DNA from: an uncultured Clostridia bacterium
Lineage (GTDB): Bacteria > Bacillota > Clostridia > UBA1381
Direction of reading: 5' to 3'
DNA: 64,000 bases
NCBI GenBank assembly: GCA_947631085.1
Contig: CANRJY010000001.1
Location: 186,001 to 250,000, forward strand
Position numbers and translations under genes: made by a program. The notes under the pieces were generated by a model. It searched no databases. It was given only the letters and a program-made list of their open reading frames with translations, and was not told the DNA's origin. Shown here piece by piece: positions 8,039-16,635 of the stretch; within the stretch, counting starts at the first letter, position 1, and each line of letters starts with the position of its first letter.

Positions 8039-8695
8039 ATGTTTGGATTTGACTGGAAAACAATTTTAATAAACGTGCCGATCACGCTTATCGCGCTGAC
8101 CGGTCACGAGTTAGGTCACGCATGGGTCTCCACAAAGCTGGGCGACCCCACTCCGCGTATGCAGGGGCGGCTTTCGTGGAACCCGCTGCAGCATCTCGAT
8201 TTGTTCGGTACGCTCATGATGATCCTCACGGGCTTCGGCTGGGCGAGGGCGGTCGAGATAAATCCTATGTACTACAAAGACCGCAAAAAAGGCACGGCGC
8301 TCGTTTCGTTCGCCGGACCGTTCGCGAATTTTCTTATGGCGTTCGCGGCTATGCTGATTTATGCTATTCTGTTTATAATCGGCGAAAAAACAGGCATCGG
8401 CGGAGGCTTTATAGGCATTGCGGGCAGCTTGCTTTACATTTTCGCGTTCCGCAATCTCTGTCTTATGGTATTTAACCTTATACCCATTCCGCCTCTCGAC
8501 GGGTCGAAAATACTCGGTATGTTCCTGCCGAACCGCCAGTATTACGCTATGATGCGGTATCAGAATATATTTATGGTCATACTTATGGTACTGTGCCTTA
8601 CCGGCATTTTCTCAAGCGTGATAGGCACGGGCGTTAATTTCGTATTCGGCGGCATTATGAGAGTTATAAACGGGCTTGTCAATGTCGTTCTTTAA
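8039..8695 (+). CDS. Site-2 protease family membrane metalloprotease
   Basis: This 218-residue polytopic protein of peptidase family M50 (non-sporulation subgroup) should cut substrates within the membrane. Zinc ligands are visible as HELGH (His23, Glu24, His27) in the first helix and the third ligand in PIPPLDGSK (Asp near 154). Four to five hydrophobic helices are present. The start ATG has a GGAGGATAACA site. It leads the operon with scpA, whose start is 11 bases past its stop, an arrangement I recall as common in Firmicutes. The substrate is unknown; an N-terminal PDZ domain, as in RseP, is absent. Confidence 0.9.
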   Translation: MFGFDWKTILINVPITLIALTGHELGHAWVSTKLGDPTPRMQGRLSWNPLQHLDLFGTLMMILTGFGWARAVEINPMYYKDRKKGTALVSFAGPFANFLMAFAAMLIYAILFIIGEKTGIGGGFIGIAGSLLYIFAFRNLCLMVFNLIPIPPLDGSKILGMFLPNRQYYAMMRYQNIFMVILMVLCLTGIFSSVIGTGVNFVFGGIMRVINGLVNVVL

Positions 8696-8706
8696 GGCGG
8701 TGCGGT

Positions 8707-9429
8707 ATGGAGGAAGTGAAATATAAGCTGGAAAACTTTGAAGGTCCGCTCGATTTGCTGCTGACGCTTATTCAGAAAAATAAGGTGAACATCTACGACA
8801 TACCTATCGTCGAGATAACCGAGCAGTACCTTGAAGCGATAGACGGCATAGAGGAAAGCAATCTCGAGAATACAAGCGAATTTCTCGTAATGGCGGCGCA
8901 GCTTTTGTATATAAAGTCGCGTATGCTGCTCCCGAAGCCCGAGGAGGACGAGGAGGAGGAAGATCCCCGCGAAGCGCTTGCACAGAGGCTCGCGGAATAT
9001 CAGGCGTTCAAGGAGGCGGCGGCGGAGCTGAGAAAGAGCGAGTTTTCGTCGCGGCATATGGTGTTCAGAGACGAGGAGGAAATAAAATTCCCGATCCCCG
9101 AATATTCGCGTCATCACGATATCGCGGAGCTTACGGAGGCGTTTCGCAACATACTCGCGCGTCAGCTTCGTTTGCAGAAGCCCGAAAAGCGCGCGTTCTC
9201 GGGTATAGTCGGGCGCGAAAAGGTATCGGTTGACGATATGGTTGAAAAAATATGCAAGGTGCTCCGCCGAAGCCGCAAAGTGCGTTTTTCGGAGCTTTTC
9301 CGCGCCGGAGAGTCAAAGCCCGAGATGATAGCGACATTTCTGGCGGTGCTCGAAATGATAAAGCTGAACCGCATAAGAGCGGATTATAACGAAGAAACAA
9401 ATGATTTTGACATACAATCAATGAAATAG
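8707..9429 (+). CDS. scpA: Segregation and condensation protein A
   Basis: ScpA is the kleisin subunit of the SMC condensin and bridges the two SMC heads. The 240 residues start with the hallmark YKLENFEGPLDLLLTLI, continue through a helical region with an acidic linker (EEDEEEEDP near 80-90), and end in a winged-helix domain (about 165-235, FSELFRAGESKPEMIATFLAVLEMIKL). Its partners are ScpB immediately downstream (8 bases) and SMC at 57507-61073, so all condensin genes are in this window though not together. Confidence 0.96.
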   Translation: MEEVKYKLENFEGPLDLLLTLIQKNKVNIYDIPIVEITEQYLEAIDGIEESNLENTSEFLVMAAQLLYIKSRMLLPKPEEDEEEEDPREALAQRLAEYQAFKEAAAELRKSEFSSRHMVFRDEEEIKFPIPEYSRHHDIAELTEAFRNILARQLRLQKPEKRAFSGIVGREKVSVDDMVEKICKVLRRSRKVRFSELFRAGESKPEMIATFLAVLEMIKLNRIRADYNEETNDFDIQSMK

Positions 9430-9437
9430 GTGGACTG

Positions 9438-9965
9438 ATGGAAAATATAGAATACGCAATAGAAGCGATACTTTTCGCCGCGGGCGAGCCTGTAAAAACG
9501 GCGTATATCGCCGCCGCGCTCGGAAAGACGGAGGATGAGATCATCGCCGAAACGGACAAGCTGAAAGAGGAATATGAAACGGAAAAGCGCGGATTTCATA
9601 TTATCGAAATAAAGGACGGGTATCAGATTTGCTCCAATCCCGAATACTATCCGTACATACAGGAAATATTAGGAGAGCAGCGCAATCAGCCCCTGTCGAA
9701 CGCCGCTATGGAGGCGCTCACGATAATAGCGTACCGACAGCCGGTAACGCGCGGTCAGATAGAGCGCATACGCGGAGTAAACTCGGACGGCTGTGTGAAC
9801 CGTTTGTATGAGCGCGGCTTGATTGAAGAAGCGGGAAGGCTCGACGCGCCCGGCAAGCCGGTATTGTACCGCACGACGGACAATTTTCTGCGCTGTTTCG
9901 GCATAAAATCCCCGCAGGATCTGCCGCCGATTGATTTCGGGAAAATTCGGGCGGAAGAGGAATAA
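9438..9965 (+). CDS. scpB: Segregation and condensation protein B
   Basis: ScpB dimerises through winged-helix domains and binds the kleisin ScpA. The 175 residues begin MENIEYAIEAILFAAGEPV, with a first winged helix to about residue 80 and a second with the family core LSNAAMEALTIIAYRQPVTRG and the INGVNSD-like RGVNSDGCVNRLYERGLI. It ends in the usual disordered tail. It sits between scpA and the DUF2953 gene with very short spacers, so translation is probably coupled. Confidence 0.96.
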   Translation: MENIEYAIEAILFAAGEPVKTAYIAAALGKTEDEIIAETDKLKEEYETEKRGFHIIEIKDGYQICSNPEYYPYIQEILGEQRNQPLSNAAMEALTIIAYRQPVTRGQIERIRGVNSDGCVNRLYERGLIEEAGRLDAPGKPVLYRTTDNFLRCFGIKSPQDLPPIDFGKIRAEEE

Positions 9966-9979
9966 AGGAAGTGAACTCA

Positions 9980-10600
9980 ATGACGGCGCTGATAATTGTT
10001 TTAATTGTTCTCGCGGTATTCGCGTTTCTTTTCGCTATGCCTATTAGCGCCGCGCTTGATTTTCATTTTAACGCCGATGAAAAGGGCGGCGATATATCCG
10101 TTCGCTATTTGTTTCTCAATTTAAAGGTGTTCCCAAAAGAGAAAAAAATTGAGGAGGAAGCGGAGAAAACGGAAAAGGACGTAAAAAAGAAAGAGAAAAA
10201 AAAGAAGAAAAGCGATAAAAAAACTGATTATATAAAGCTCGCGAAAGCTGTATACGAGCCCGGTATCGACGGGATAAAGCGTCTTTTAAGATATGTTTCG
10301 CGCCATGCGGTGACATTTCGGGAACTTAATGTGTCAGCCGATTTGGGGCTTCAAGACCCCGCCGCGACCGGTATGGCGATAGGCGCGGCAAACGCGGCGG
10401 CTTACGGGATGTTGAATTTTATGGACGATCATATGCGGCTCAAAAGCAGTAATGTGAGCCTCGTTCCGAATTTCAGCGAAAACCGTATCGCGGCGGGCGC
10501 GCATTGCGTGATAAGCACTAACATTTTCCATGTGCTCGCGCTCGCGGGAATAGTTATACGGACATTTATAAAAATACAGAAAAATATGAAAAATATTTAG
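9980..10600 (+). CDS. DUF2953 membrane-anchored protein
   Basis: This 206-residue protein has an N-terminal membrane helix (residues 1-22), a beta-rich segment (FNADEKGGDISVRYLF), a Lys/Glu-rich linker (about 55-85, KKKEKKKKKSDKK) and a C-terminal part matching DUF2953 (LNVSADLGLQDPAATGMAIGAANAA). I chose ATG at 9980 because AGGAAGTGA lies at correct spacing; the GTG at 9971 sits too close to that site. In clostridia this gene commonly lies just upstream of ytfJ/gerW, as here, which suggests a role around sporulation. The molecular function is unknown. Confidence 0.82.
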   Translation: MTALIIVLIVLAVFAFLFAMPISAALDFHFNADEKGGDISVRYLFLNLKVFPKEKKIEEEAEKTEKDVKKKEKKKKKSDKKTDYIKLAKAVYEPGIDGIKRLLRYVSRHAVTFRELNVSADLGLQDPAATGMAIGAANAAAYGMLNFMDDHMRLKSSNVSLVPNFSENRIAAGAHCVISTNIFHVLALAGIVIRTFIKIQKNMKNI

Positions 10601-10612
10601 GAGGATAAAATC

Positions 10613-11005
10613 ATGGACGAAAACAACGGAAATATCAAGGAAATGCTTAATTCCGTGCTCAGCGGTTTGAAGGGTATGGCGGGCGTGGAATCTATTATAG
10701 GCGAGCCGATAACCGCGCCCGACGGAACGGTCATTATCCCCGTTTCAAAGCTGACCTTCGGCTTCGGCGGCGGCGGAAACGACGCGAAGGAAGCGTCCAA
10801 AAAACCGACAAACAGCTTTGGCGGAGGTTTCGGCGGAGGCGCGGCTGTTACGCCGATTACGTTTCTCGTAATAAGCAACGGCAATGTGCGTCTGATGCCC
10901 ATAGGCGGTAACCAGTCGTCGGCGGACAAAATCATAGATATGGTTCCGGGCATCATGGATAAGGTAAACGGATTTATGGCGGACAGGAAAGCGAATAAAC
11001 AGTAA
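10613..11005 (+). CDS. gerW: GerW (YtfJ) family sporulation protein
   Basis: This 130-residue protein belongs to the YtfJ/GerW spore protein family, needed in Bacillus for normal germination. It carries the family features VESIIGEPITAPDGTVIIPVSKLTFGF (in parts), a Gly-rich loop (NSFGGGFGGG, about 64-74), ITFLVISNGNVRLMPI and a C-terminal amphipathic helix. An AGGAGGATAAAATC ribosome site precedes the ATG. The stop overlaps the next start by one base. Confidence 0.93.
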   Translation: MDENNGNIKEMLNSVLSGLKGMAGVESIIGEPITAPDGTVIIPVSKLTFGFGGGGNDAKEASKKPTNSFGGGFGGGAAVTPITFLVISNGNVRLMPIGGNQSSADKIIDMVPGIMDKVNGFMADRKANKQ

Positions 11006-12849
11006 TGACAATAGCATTAAAGGACAAAATTTTATCGAAAGTTACAAAACCGACGCGGTACACAGGCGGCGAGCTGAACGCCGTCATAAAGGATCCCGCG
11101 TCCGTTGACGTGCGCTTCGGCTTTTGCTTCGCGGACACATACGAGATCGCTATGTCGCATTTGGGGCTTAAAATACTGTATCATACTCTCAACGACCGTC
11201 CCGACACATACTGCGAGCGCGTTTTCGCTCCGTGGACGGATATGGAGGAGCAGATGAAGGAGCGCGGCATGAAGCTGTTCGCGCTCGAATCGGGCGACGA
11301 GGTGACGCGTTTTGACATACTCGGCTTCACAATGCAGTACGAGCTGAGCTACTCAAATATCGTGAATATGCTAATGCTCGCGGATATTCCCGTCCGCGCG
11401 AGGGATAGGGATGAAAGCTATCCCATAGTCTGCGGCGGCGGTCCGTGCGCGTACAACGCCGAACCTGTCGCGGATATTTTCGATTTCTTCATGCTCGGCG
11501 AGGGTGAGGAACTGATTCACGAGGTCACGGACGAGTATATTAAATGGAAGAAAAGCGGTAAGAAAAACAAAAAGGACTATCTCGAAGCGATTGCGAAAAT
11601 CGAAGGCGTATACGTGCCGTCGTTCTATGACGTGGAATATAACGCGGACGGCACGATAAAGAGCATAACGCCGAATAATCCCAACTCGCCCGCGAAAATC
11701 CGCAAGCGGATAATGAAGGATTTCGATAAAACCTACGCGCCCGAAACAATTATCGTGCCGTTCGGCGAGGTCGTCCACGACAGAGTGATGCTGGAGCTTA
11801 TGCGCGGCTGTCTGCGCGGGTGCAGGTTCTGTCAGGCGGGGTATATTTACCGACCGCTCAGAGAGCGCAAAAGCGATACGCTGCTTTCTCTCGCGGACAA
11901 GCTGCTCTCTTGCAGCGGCTATGACGAAATTTCGCTCTCCTCCCTATCGACAAGCGATTTCAGCGGTCTGCGTGATTTGACCGACGGGCTTCTCGACATA
12001 ACGGAAAAGAAAAAAATCGGGCTTTCGCTACCATCGCTGAGAATAGACAACTTCTCTCTCGAACTGATGGAAAAGGTTCAGAAGGTACGTAAAAGCGGAA
12101 TAACCTTCGCCCCCGAAGCGGGTACGCAGCGGCTCAGGGACGTTATAAACAAGAACATAACAGAGGAAAATATAGTGCGATCCACAGCCCTGCTTTTCAG
12201 CGGCGGCTGGACAAATGTTAAATTATACTTTATGATAGGTCTGCCGACCGAAACGGCGGAGGACGTGGAGGGCATAGCGGATTTGGCGCATAAGGTGCTC
12301 GATACCTACTACGCGATACCGAAGGAGGAGCGCGCGAAGCAGGTAAATATTACCGTCAGCACGTCGAGCTTCGTTCCGAAGCCGTTCACGGCGTTCCAGT
12401 GGGAGCCTATGAATACGCGCGATATGCTTATCGAAAAACAAAATATGCTAAAGGGCGCTATACGTTCGAAAAAAATTAAATATAACTGGCACGATAACAA
12501 AACGAGCTACCTCGAGGGCGTTTTCGCTCGCGGCGACAGGCGGCTCTGCGAGGTTATAATACGCGCGGTCGAAAAGGGCTGCAAGTTTGACGGCTGGGAC
12601 GAGCATTTCAAGTTTGACACATGGCTCGAGGCGTTTGACGAGCTCGGCGTCGACCCCGATTTCTACTGCACCCGCGCGAGAGACTATGACGAAATTTTGC
12701 CGTGGGAGCACATCGACGTAGGAGTTACGAAGAAATTTTTAATACGCGAGAGCGAGAAGGCGCGCGCGGGCGAAACCACGCCCAACTGCCGCGAAAAATG
12801 CGCGGGCTGCGGCGCCAATTCGTTCGGGACGGGAGTTTGCTATGAGTAA
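11005..12849 (+). CDS. TIGR03960-family B12-binding-like/radical SAM protein
   Basis: This 614-residue protein has an N-terminal cobalamin-binding-like Rossmann domain (about 1-200) and a radical SAM domain (about 250-470) with the cluster motif Cys-x3-Cys-x2-Cys in RGCLRGCRFCQAG. A third region ends in a Cys-rich tail (CREKCAGCGANSFGTGVC) that could hold another cluster or a zinc. The first codon overlaps the gerW stop and its end overlaps the next gene by 8 bases, so the two radical SAM-linked genes are coupled. The reaction is not known to me; rRNA or ribosomal-protein modification has been the usual guess because the pair often lies by RNase G and rplU. Confidence 0.9.
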   Translation: MTIALKDKILSKVTKPTRYTGGELNAVIKDPASVDVRFGFCFADTYEIAMSHLGLKILYHTLNDRPDTYCERVFAPWTDMEEQMKERGMKLFALESGDEVTRFDILGFTMQYELSYSNIVNMLMLADIPVRARDRDESYPIVCGGGPCAYNAEPVADIFDFFMLGEGEELIHEVTDEYIKWKKSGKKNKKDYLEAIAKIEGVYVPSFYDVEYNADGTIKSITPNNPNSPAKIRKRIMKDFDKTYAPETIIVPFGEVVHDRVMLELMRGCLRGCRFCQAGYIYRPLRERKSDTLLSLADKLLSCSGYDEISLSSLSTSDFSGLRDLTDGLLDITEKKKIGLSLPSLRIDNFSLELMEKVQKVRKSGITFAPEAGTQRLRDVINKNITEENIVRSTALLFSGGWTNVKLYFMIGLPTETAEDVEGIADLAHKVLDTYYAIPKEERAKQVNITVSTSSFVPKPFTAFQWEPMNTRDMLIEKQNMLKGAIRSKKIKYNWHDNKTSYLEGVFARGDRRLCEVIIRAVEKGCKFDGWDEHFKFDTWLEAFDELGVDPDFYCTRARDYDEILPWEHIDVGVTKKFLIRESEKARAGETTPNCREKCAGCGANSFGTGVCYE

Positions 12850-13504
12850 TTATATATTGAAATATTCGCGCGACGACAGAGTAAAATACATATCGCACCT
12901 CGATTTTGTGCGTATGTTCCATCGCGCCGCAAGGCGGGCGGAACTGCCGTTCGTGTTCTCGCAGGGCTTCAATCCGCACCCTGTTATGACGGTTGCGCAG
13001 CCGCTTTCGGTCGGAGTTACCTCGGACGGAGAATATATGAAGGTAGGCTTCGACGGCGAGTTTTCACCGCAGGATCTGACCGACAGATTGAACGCCGCGC
13101 TTCCGCCGGGATTTAAAATTTTGTCGGCAAGAAAGGTCGAAGGCAAGGAAATAGATTTGACGAAAATCGACAGAGCCGAGTATTGGGTCAAGGTCGAATA
13201 CGAAGGCTCGATCGACGCTCAGGATATAGCCGATTTTTTGAACGAGCCGCGGCTTATCGTGATGAAAAAATCAAAGAGCGGCGTGAAGGAATCGGACATC
13301 AGACCGTATATTTATAAGCTTGATTTGACCGGTTCCGATGAAAAAACGGCGGCATTTTCGATGACACTCGCCGTTGGCAGTGTGTACAACCTAAAGCCCG
13401 AGAGCGTGATTGACGCGATGGAAAAGTATATAGACGGCTTCAAGCCTGAATTTTTCGCCGTGCATCGCAAAAGCCTGCTCTGCGGTGATGTGGACTATTT
13501 ATAA
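12842..13504 (+). CDS. TIGR03936/DUF2344-family protein
   Basis: This 220-residue protein begins YILKYSRDDRVKYISHLDFVRMFHRAARRA and continues with LPFVFSQGFNPHPVMTVAQPL and related blocks diagnostic of DUF2344. In some bacteria this domain is fused to the C-terminus of the TIGR03960 protein, so the two probably work as one unit. It ends the operon with a terminator 7 bases later. The RNase E/G and rplU-rpmA genes that often follow are absent here. Confidence 0.88.
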   Translation: MSNYILKYSRDDRVKYISHLDFVRMFHRAARRAELPFVFSQGFNPHPVMTVAQPLSVGVTSDGEYMKVGFDGEFSPQDLTDRLNAALPPGFKILSARKVEGKEIDLTKIDRAEYWVKVEYEGSIDAQDIADFLNEPRLIVMKKSKSGVKESDIRPYIYKLDLTGSDEKTAAFSMTLAVGSVYNLKPESVIDAMEKYIDGFKPEFFAVHRKSLLCGDVDYL

Positions 13505-13510
13505 AATACA

Positions 13511-13542
13511 AAACCGCCGTTTGCAAACGGCGGTTGATTTTT
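13511..13542 (+). terminator. Bidirectional intrinsic terminator
   Basis: An 11-bp stem AACCGCCGTTT/AAACGGCGGTT (13512-13522 with 13525-13535) is followed by GATTTTT on the plus strand and TTTTGTATTTTA on the minus strand. It serves the radical SAM operon and the convergent hypothetical gene. Confidence 0.85.
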
Positions 13543-13955
13543 ACGGATTATTTTTGCGTTCGTTGGCTTCGGGAAACATCTCCCATATACGATTCATGCT
13601 TTCTTTATCGATCGAATAATAAGCCGCGCTTCCGAATATCGCCAAATTGCAGCCGTCCTGCGGTGATATCCGTATACGGATTTAGCAGAAAACAATATTT
13701 ATTTTCATTAATTTTTACTCCAATACCTTCATATTCATCAAAAAAATCATACTCATTTACAGAATAGGTAAATTCATCATTTTCAATATCGTATTTCGTA
13801 TATGTGAAATCGGTATTGCCTATATAAACCGAGCTGCCGTCTTTCGAAGCTCTCACTGACCCATTAGCCGAGCCCAACAATCCCGCTTTTTTTGCCTGTT
13901 TACCGTTCTGCGACAAATGCGTCGATAAATACGGCGGCTTAATGTATTTTGCCAT
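13541..13955 (-). pseudogene. Hypothetical protein gene with a frameshift near its 3' end
   Basis: From ATG 13955 (ribosome site GGAGATAGGG) the frame encodes 116 residues to a stop at 13605. From about 13672 onwards the neighbouring frame reads on naturally: ISPQDGCNLAIFGSAAYYS, then an MNRIWEMFPEANERKNNP-like ending and TAA at 13541, right at the terminator. The in-frame tail instead becomes a basic string (GDIRKRGLLFDR). The junction is a TA-rich spot (GATATC), so a one-base gain or two-base loss would explain it. The intact protein would be about 137 residues. No family is recognised. It could be a real mutation or a sequencing/assembly error. Confidence 0.6.
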
Positions 13956-14054
13956 TGTCCCTATCTCCTATCGTCTTTAAAATTACAAGCGAATATTCTT
14001 TACTAAATTCCGCGCCGCGGCCGCGCGTTAATGCATCATCGCAAAGATATTATA

Positions 14055-14420
14055 TCAATCATTTTCTTTTTCCTCAATAAATTTTCTCAGTTCATTCAAA
14101 TCTTCTTTGGAAATTCCGTTTCCGTCGTAGAGCGACGCGACCAGCTTCGTGAGTGAATTTTTATAAACACGCTTTAAAAAGCTGCTGCTTTCTTCCTTCA
14201 AATACTCGTCTTTATCGATAAGCGGCGTATAAACGTTGTGCCTTCCGTCTTTTTCACAGCCGAGAAATCTGCGCGCGCACAGCCGCGACAAAAGATTTAA
14301 CAGTGTGGTTTTAGTCCAGTCCCGCTCAATTCGTTCAAGAATATAATCGGATGTAACGCTTTCGGAAGCATCCCATATAATCAGAATTATTTCAAGTTCG
14401 CTGTCGGGTAATCGTTTCAT
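14055..14420 (-). CDS. BlaI/MecI/CopY-family transcriptional repressor
   Basis: This 121-residue protein has the winged-helix fold of BlaI repressors: LPDSELEIILIIWDASESVTSDYILERI, then TKTTLLNLLSRLCARRFLGCEKDGRHNVYTPL, then a C-terminal dimerisation helix region (KNSLTKLVASLYDGNGISKEDL). Such repressors control beta-lactam or copper responses and are usually next to a BlaR1/M56 sensor. None is present here, so it is an orphan in this window. It has an AAAGGAGC ribosome site and no gene partner within 100 bases. Confidence 0.85.
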   Translation of the reverse strand: MKRLPDSELEIILIIWDASESVTSDYILERIERDWTKTTLLNLLSRLCARRFLGCEKDGRHNVYTPLIDKDEYLKEESSSFLKRVYKNSLTKLVASLYDGNGISKEDLNELRKFIEEKEND

Positions 14421-14523
14421 TTTTATTTGCTCCTTTAATTTAACAACTGTCGAATCGATTTGTCAATAATATTACAAAAAATTCCCAAAAAATTTTTGAT
14501 TTTATGAATAGTATAATTTTTTC

Positions 14524-14552
14524 TTGACTTTTAAAGTGAGACATGTTATACT
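14524..14552 (+). promoter_or_regulatory. Promoter of tRNA-Leu
   Basis: -35 TTGACT (14524-14529), 17-base spacer, -10 TATACT (14547-14552), 25 bases before the tRNA. Confidence 0.88.
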
Positions 14553-14577
14553 GTTTAAGTAATTTCAATAAATCCGT

Positions 14578-14664
14578 GCCGACGTGGTGGAACTGGCAGA
14601 CGCGCCGGACTCAAAATCCGGTGGTAGTGATACCATGCGGGTTCGACCCCCGCCGTCGGCACCA
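14578..14664 (+). tRNA. tRNA-Leu (anticodon CAA)
   Basis: An 87-nt class II tRNA. The acceptor stem GCCGACG pairs with CGTCGGC, the discriminator is A and CCA is encoded. The anticodon stem is CCGGA/TCCGG around the loop CTCAAAA, giving CAA for leucine codon UUG. A long variable arm (TGGTAGTGATACCA) fits leucine. The T arm is GCGGGTTCGACCCCCGC. Confidence 0.97.
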
Positions 14665-14673
14665 TTAAAAAAT

Positions 14674-14706
14674 GACTTGAAACCTTGTGTTTCAAGCCGT
14701 TTTTTG
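14674..14706 (+). terminator. Terminator after tRNA-Leu
   Basis: Stem CTTGAAAC/GTTTCAAG (14676-14683 with 14689-14696) followed closely by a run of T (14700-14705). Confidence 0.8.
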
Positions 14707-14750
14707 TTAATCGTTTTGCGCAAGATCCAAAACCCCGATGTTACCGAAAA

Positions 14751-14780
14751 GGAAGCCGCAGGGATTTTCCCGCGGCTTCC
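14751..14780 (-). terminator. Terminator of lepA
   Basis: GGAAGCCGC/GCGGCTTCC plus GGG/CCC (14751-14763 with 14769-14780), with a minus-strand TTTT tail, 10 bases after the lepA stop. Confidence 0.8.
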
Positions 14781-14790
14781 CAATATAATT

Positions 14791-16590
14791 TTAATCAAGC
14801 TTAAGCACCGACATAAATGCCTCCTGCGGTACTTCCACGTTTCCTACCTGGCGCATACGCTTCTTTCCTTCCTTCTGCTTTTCTAACAGCTTCTTCTTAC
14901 GCGTAATATCGCCTCCGTAGCACTTCGCTAAAACGTCCTTTCTCATCGCTCTTACCGTCTCGCGCGCGATTATCTTCGAGCCTATCGCCGCTTGGATGGG
15001 GACTTCGAAAAGCTGGCGCGGGATCGCTTCCTTGAGCTTTTCCGCCATGCGCCTGCCGCGCTTGTAGGCGTTGTCGCGGAAAACAATAAACGAAAGCGCG
15101 TCCACAAGCTCGCCGTTTAAGAGCATATCGAGCTTTACCAAATCGCTCTTTACATATCCGCAAAGCTCGTAATCGAACGACGCGTAGCCCTTCGTGCGCG
15201 ATTTGAGCGCGTCGAAAAAGTCGTAGATTATTTCGTTGAGCGGCAGCTCGTAGAAAATTTCGGCTCTGCTCTCGTCCATGTACGTCATGTCCTTGTAAAT
15301 GCCGCGCCGCTCCTGGCACAGCTCCATGACGCTTCCGACGTAGTCCTTCGGCGACATTATCGTCGCTTTTACCATCGGCTCTTCCATATAGTCTATCTCC
15401 GACGGGTCGGGAAGATTGGCGGGGTTATCGCACCAAATCATCTCGCCGTCGGTTTTGTGTACCTTATATATAACGCTCGGAGCGGTCGTCACGAGATCCA
15501 AGTCGTATTCACGTTCAAGACGCTCCTGTATTATTTCGAGATGCAGTAGTCCCAAAAATCCGCAGCGGAAGCCGAAGCCGAGCGCGACAGACGTTTCAGG
15601 CTCGAACATAAGCGCCGCGTCGTTAAGCTGCAGCTTCGCGAGCGCGTCCTTCAAATCCTCGTAATGCGCTCCGTCGGCGGGATAAATACCGCAGTAAACC
15701 ATCGGATTTACCTTTTTATAGCCCGGGAGCGGTTCTTTGGCGGGATTATTGACCGTCGTTACCGTGTCTCCTACCTGCGTATCGTGGATATTTTTGATGC
15801 TCGCCGCGATATAGCCTACCTCGCCCGCCGACAGGCTCTTGTGCGGAATAAGTCCGGACGGATGCATAACGCCTACCTCGACTACCTCGAACTCCGCGCC
15901 GGTAGCCATCATTTTTATCTTATCGCCCGCCTTCAGCGTTCCCTCCTTGACGCGCACATACACGATAACGCCTCTGTAGCTGTCGTAATACGAGTCGAAA
16001 ATCAGCGCTTTTAACGGCGCGTTCACATCGCCCTGCGGCGCGGGGATTTTTTCAACTATCTCGTCGAGCACCGACGCAACGTTAAGCCCAGTCTTAGCCG
16101 AAATCTGCGGCGCGTCCTCGGCGGGTATGCCGATCACGTCCTCGATTTCGCGTATCACCATATCGGGCTGTGCGGACGGCAAATCTATCTTATTTATAAC
16201 CGGAACTACTTCCAAATCATGGTCTATCGCGAGATATGTGTTCGCCAGCGTCTGCGCCTCTATCCCCTGCGACGCGTCCACGATAAGAATAGCGCCCTCA
16301 CAAGCCGCGAGCGAACGCGAGACTTCGTAATTGAAATCGACGTGTCCCGGAGTATCTATAAGATTGAGAGTATATTCCTCACCGTTGTCCTTCTTATATT
16401 TGAGCGTGACCGCGTGAGCCTTGATCGTAATACCGCGCTCGCGTTCCAAATCCATATTATCCAAAAGCTGCTCCTCCATATCGCGCTCCTGAACCTCGCC
16501 GGTAAGCTCGAGCAGCCTGTCGGCAAGCGTGGATTTACCGTGGTCGATATGCGCGATAATGCAGAAATTCCTGATTTTACTCTGATCCAT
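14791..16590 (-). CDS. lepA: Elongation factor 4 (LepA GTPase)
   Basis: A 599-residue translational GTPase that acts on stalled or mis-translocated ribosomes. It shows the G1 motif [17 protein letters not shown] (G3), NKIDLP (G4), domains II and III resembling EF-G, and the LepA-specific C-terminal domain ending [10 protein letters not shown]. Start: ATG at 16590 with GGGAG 7 bases upstream; an in-frame TTG just before it is less likely. mtaB lies 45 bases upstream in the same direction. Confidence 0.97.
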   Translation of the reverse strand: MDQSKIRNFCIIAHIDHGKSTLADRLLELTGEVQERDMEEQLLDNMDLERERGITIKAHAVTLKYKKDNGEEYTLNLIDTPGHVDFNYEVSRSLAACEGAILIVDASQGIEAQTLANTYLAIDHDLEVVPVINKIDLPSAQPDMVIREIEDVIGIPAEDAPQISAKTGLNVASVLDEIVEKIPAPQGDVNAPLKALIFDSYYDSYRGVIVYVRVKEGTLKAGDKIKMMATGAEFEVVEVGVMHPSGLIPHKSLSAGEVGYIAASIKNIHDTQVGDTVTTVNNPAKEPLPGYKKVNPMVYCGIYPADGAHYEDLKDALAKLQLNDAALMFEPETSVALGFGFRCGFLGLLHLEIIQERLEREYDLDLVTTAPSVIYKVHKTDGEMIWCDNPANLPDPSEIDYMEEPMVKATIMSPKDYVGSVMELCQERRGIYKDMTYMDESRAEIFYELPLNEIIYDFFDALKSRTKGYASFDYELCGYVKSDLVKLDMLLNGELVDALSFIVFRDNAYKRGRRMAEKLKEAIPRQLFEVPIQAAIGSKIIARETVRAMRKDVLAKCYGGDITRKKKLLEKQKEGKKRMRQVGNVEVPQEAFMSVLKLD

Positions 16591-16635
16591 CAAAATTCTC
16601 CCTTTTCATTTTCCTTCTATATATTATACACAATC

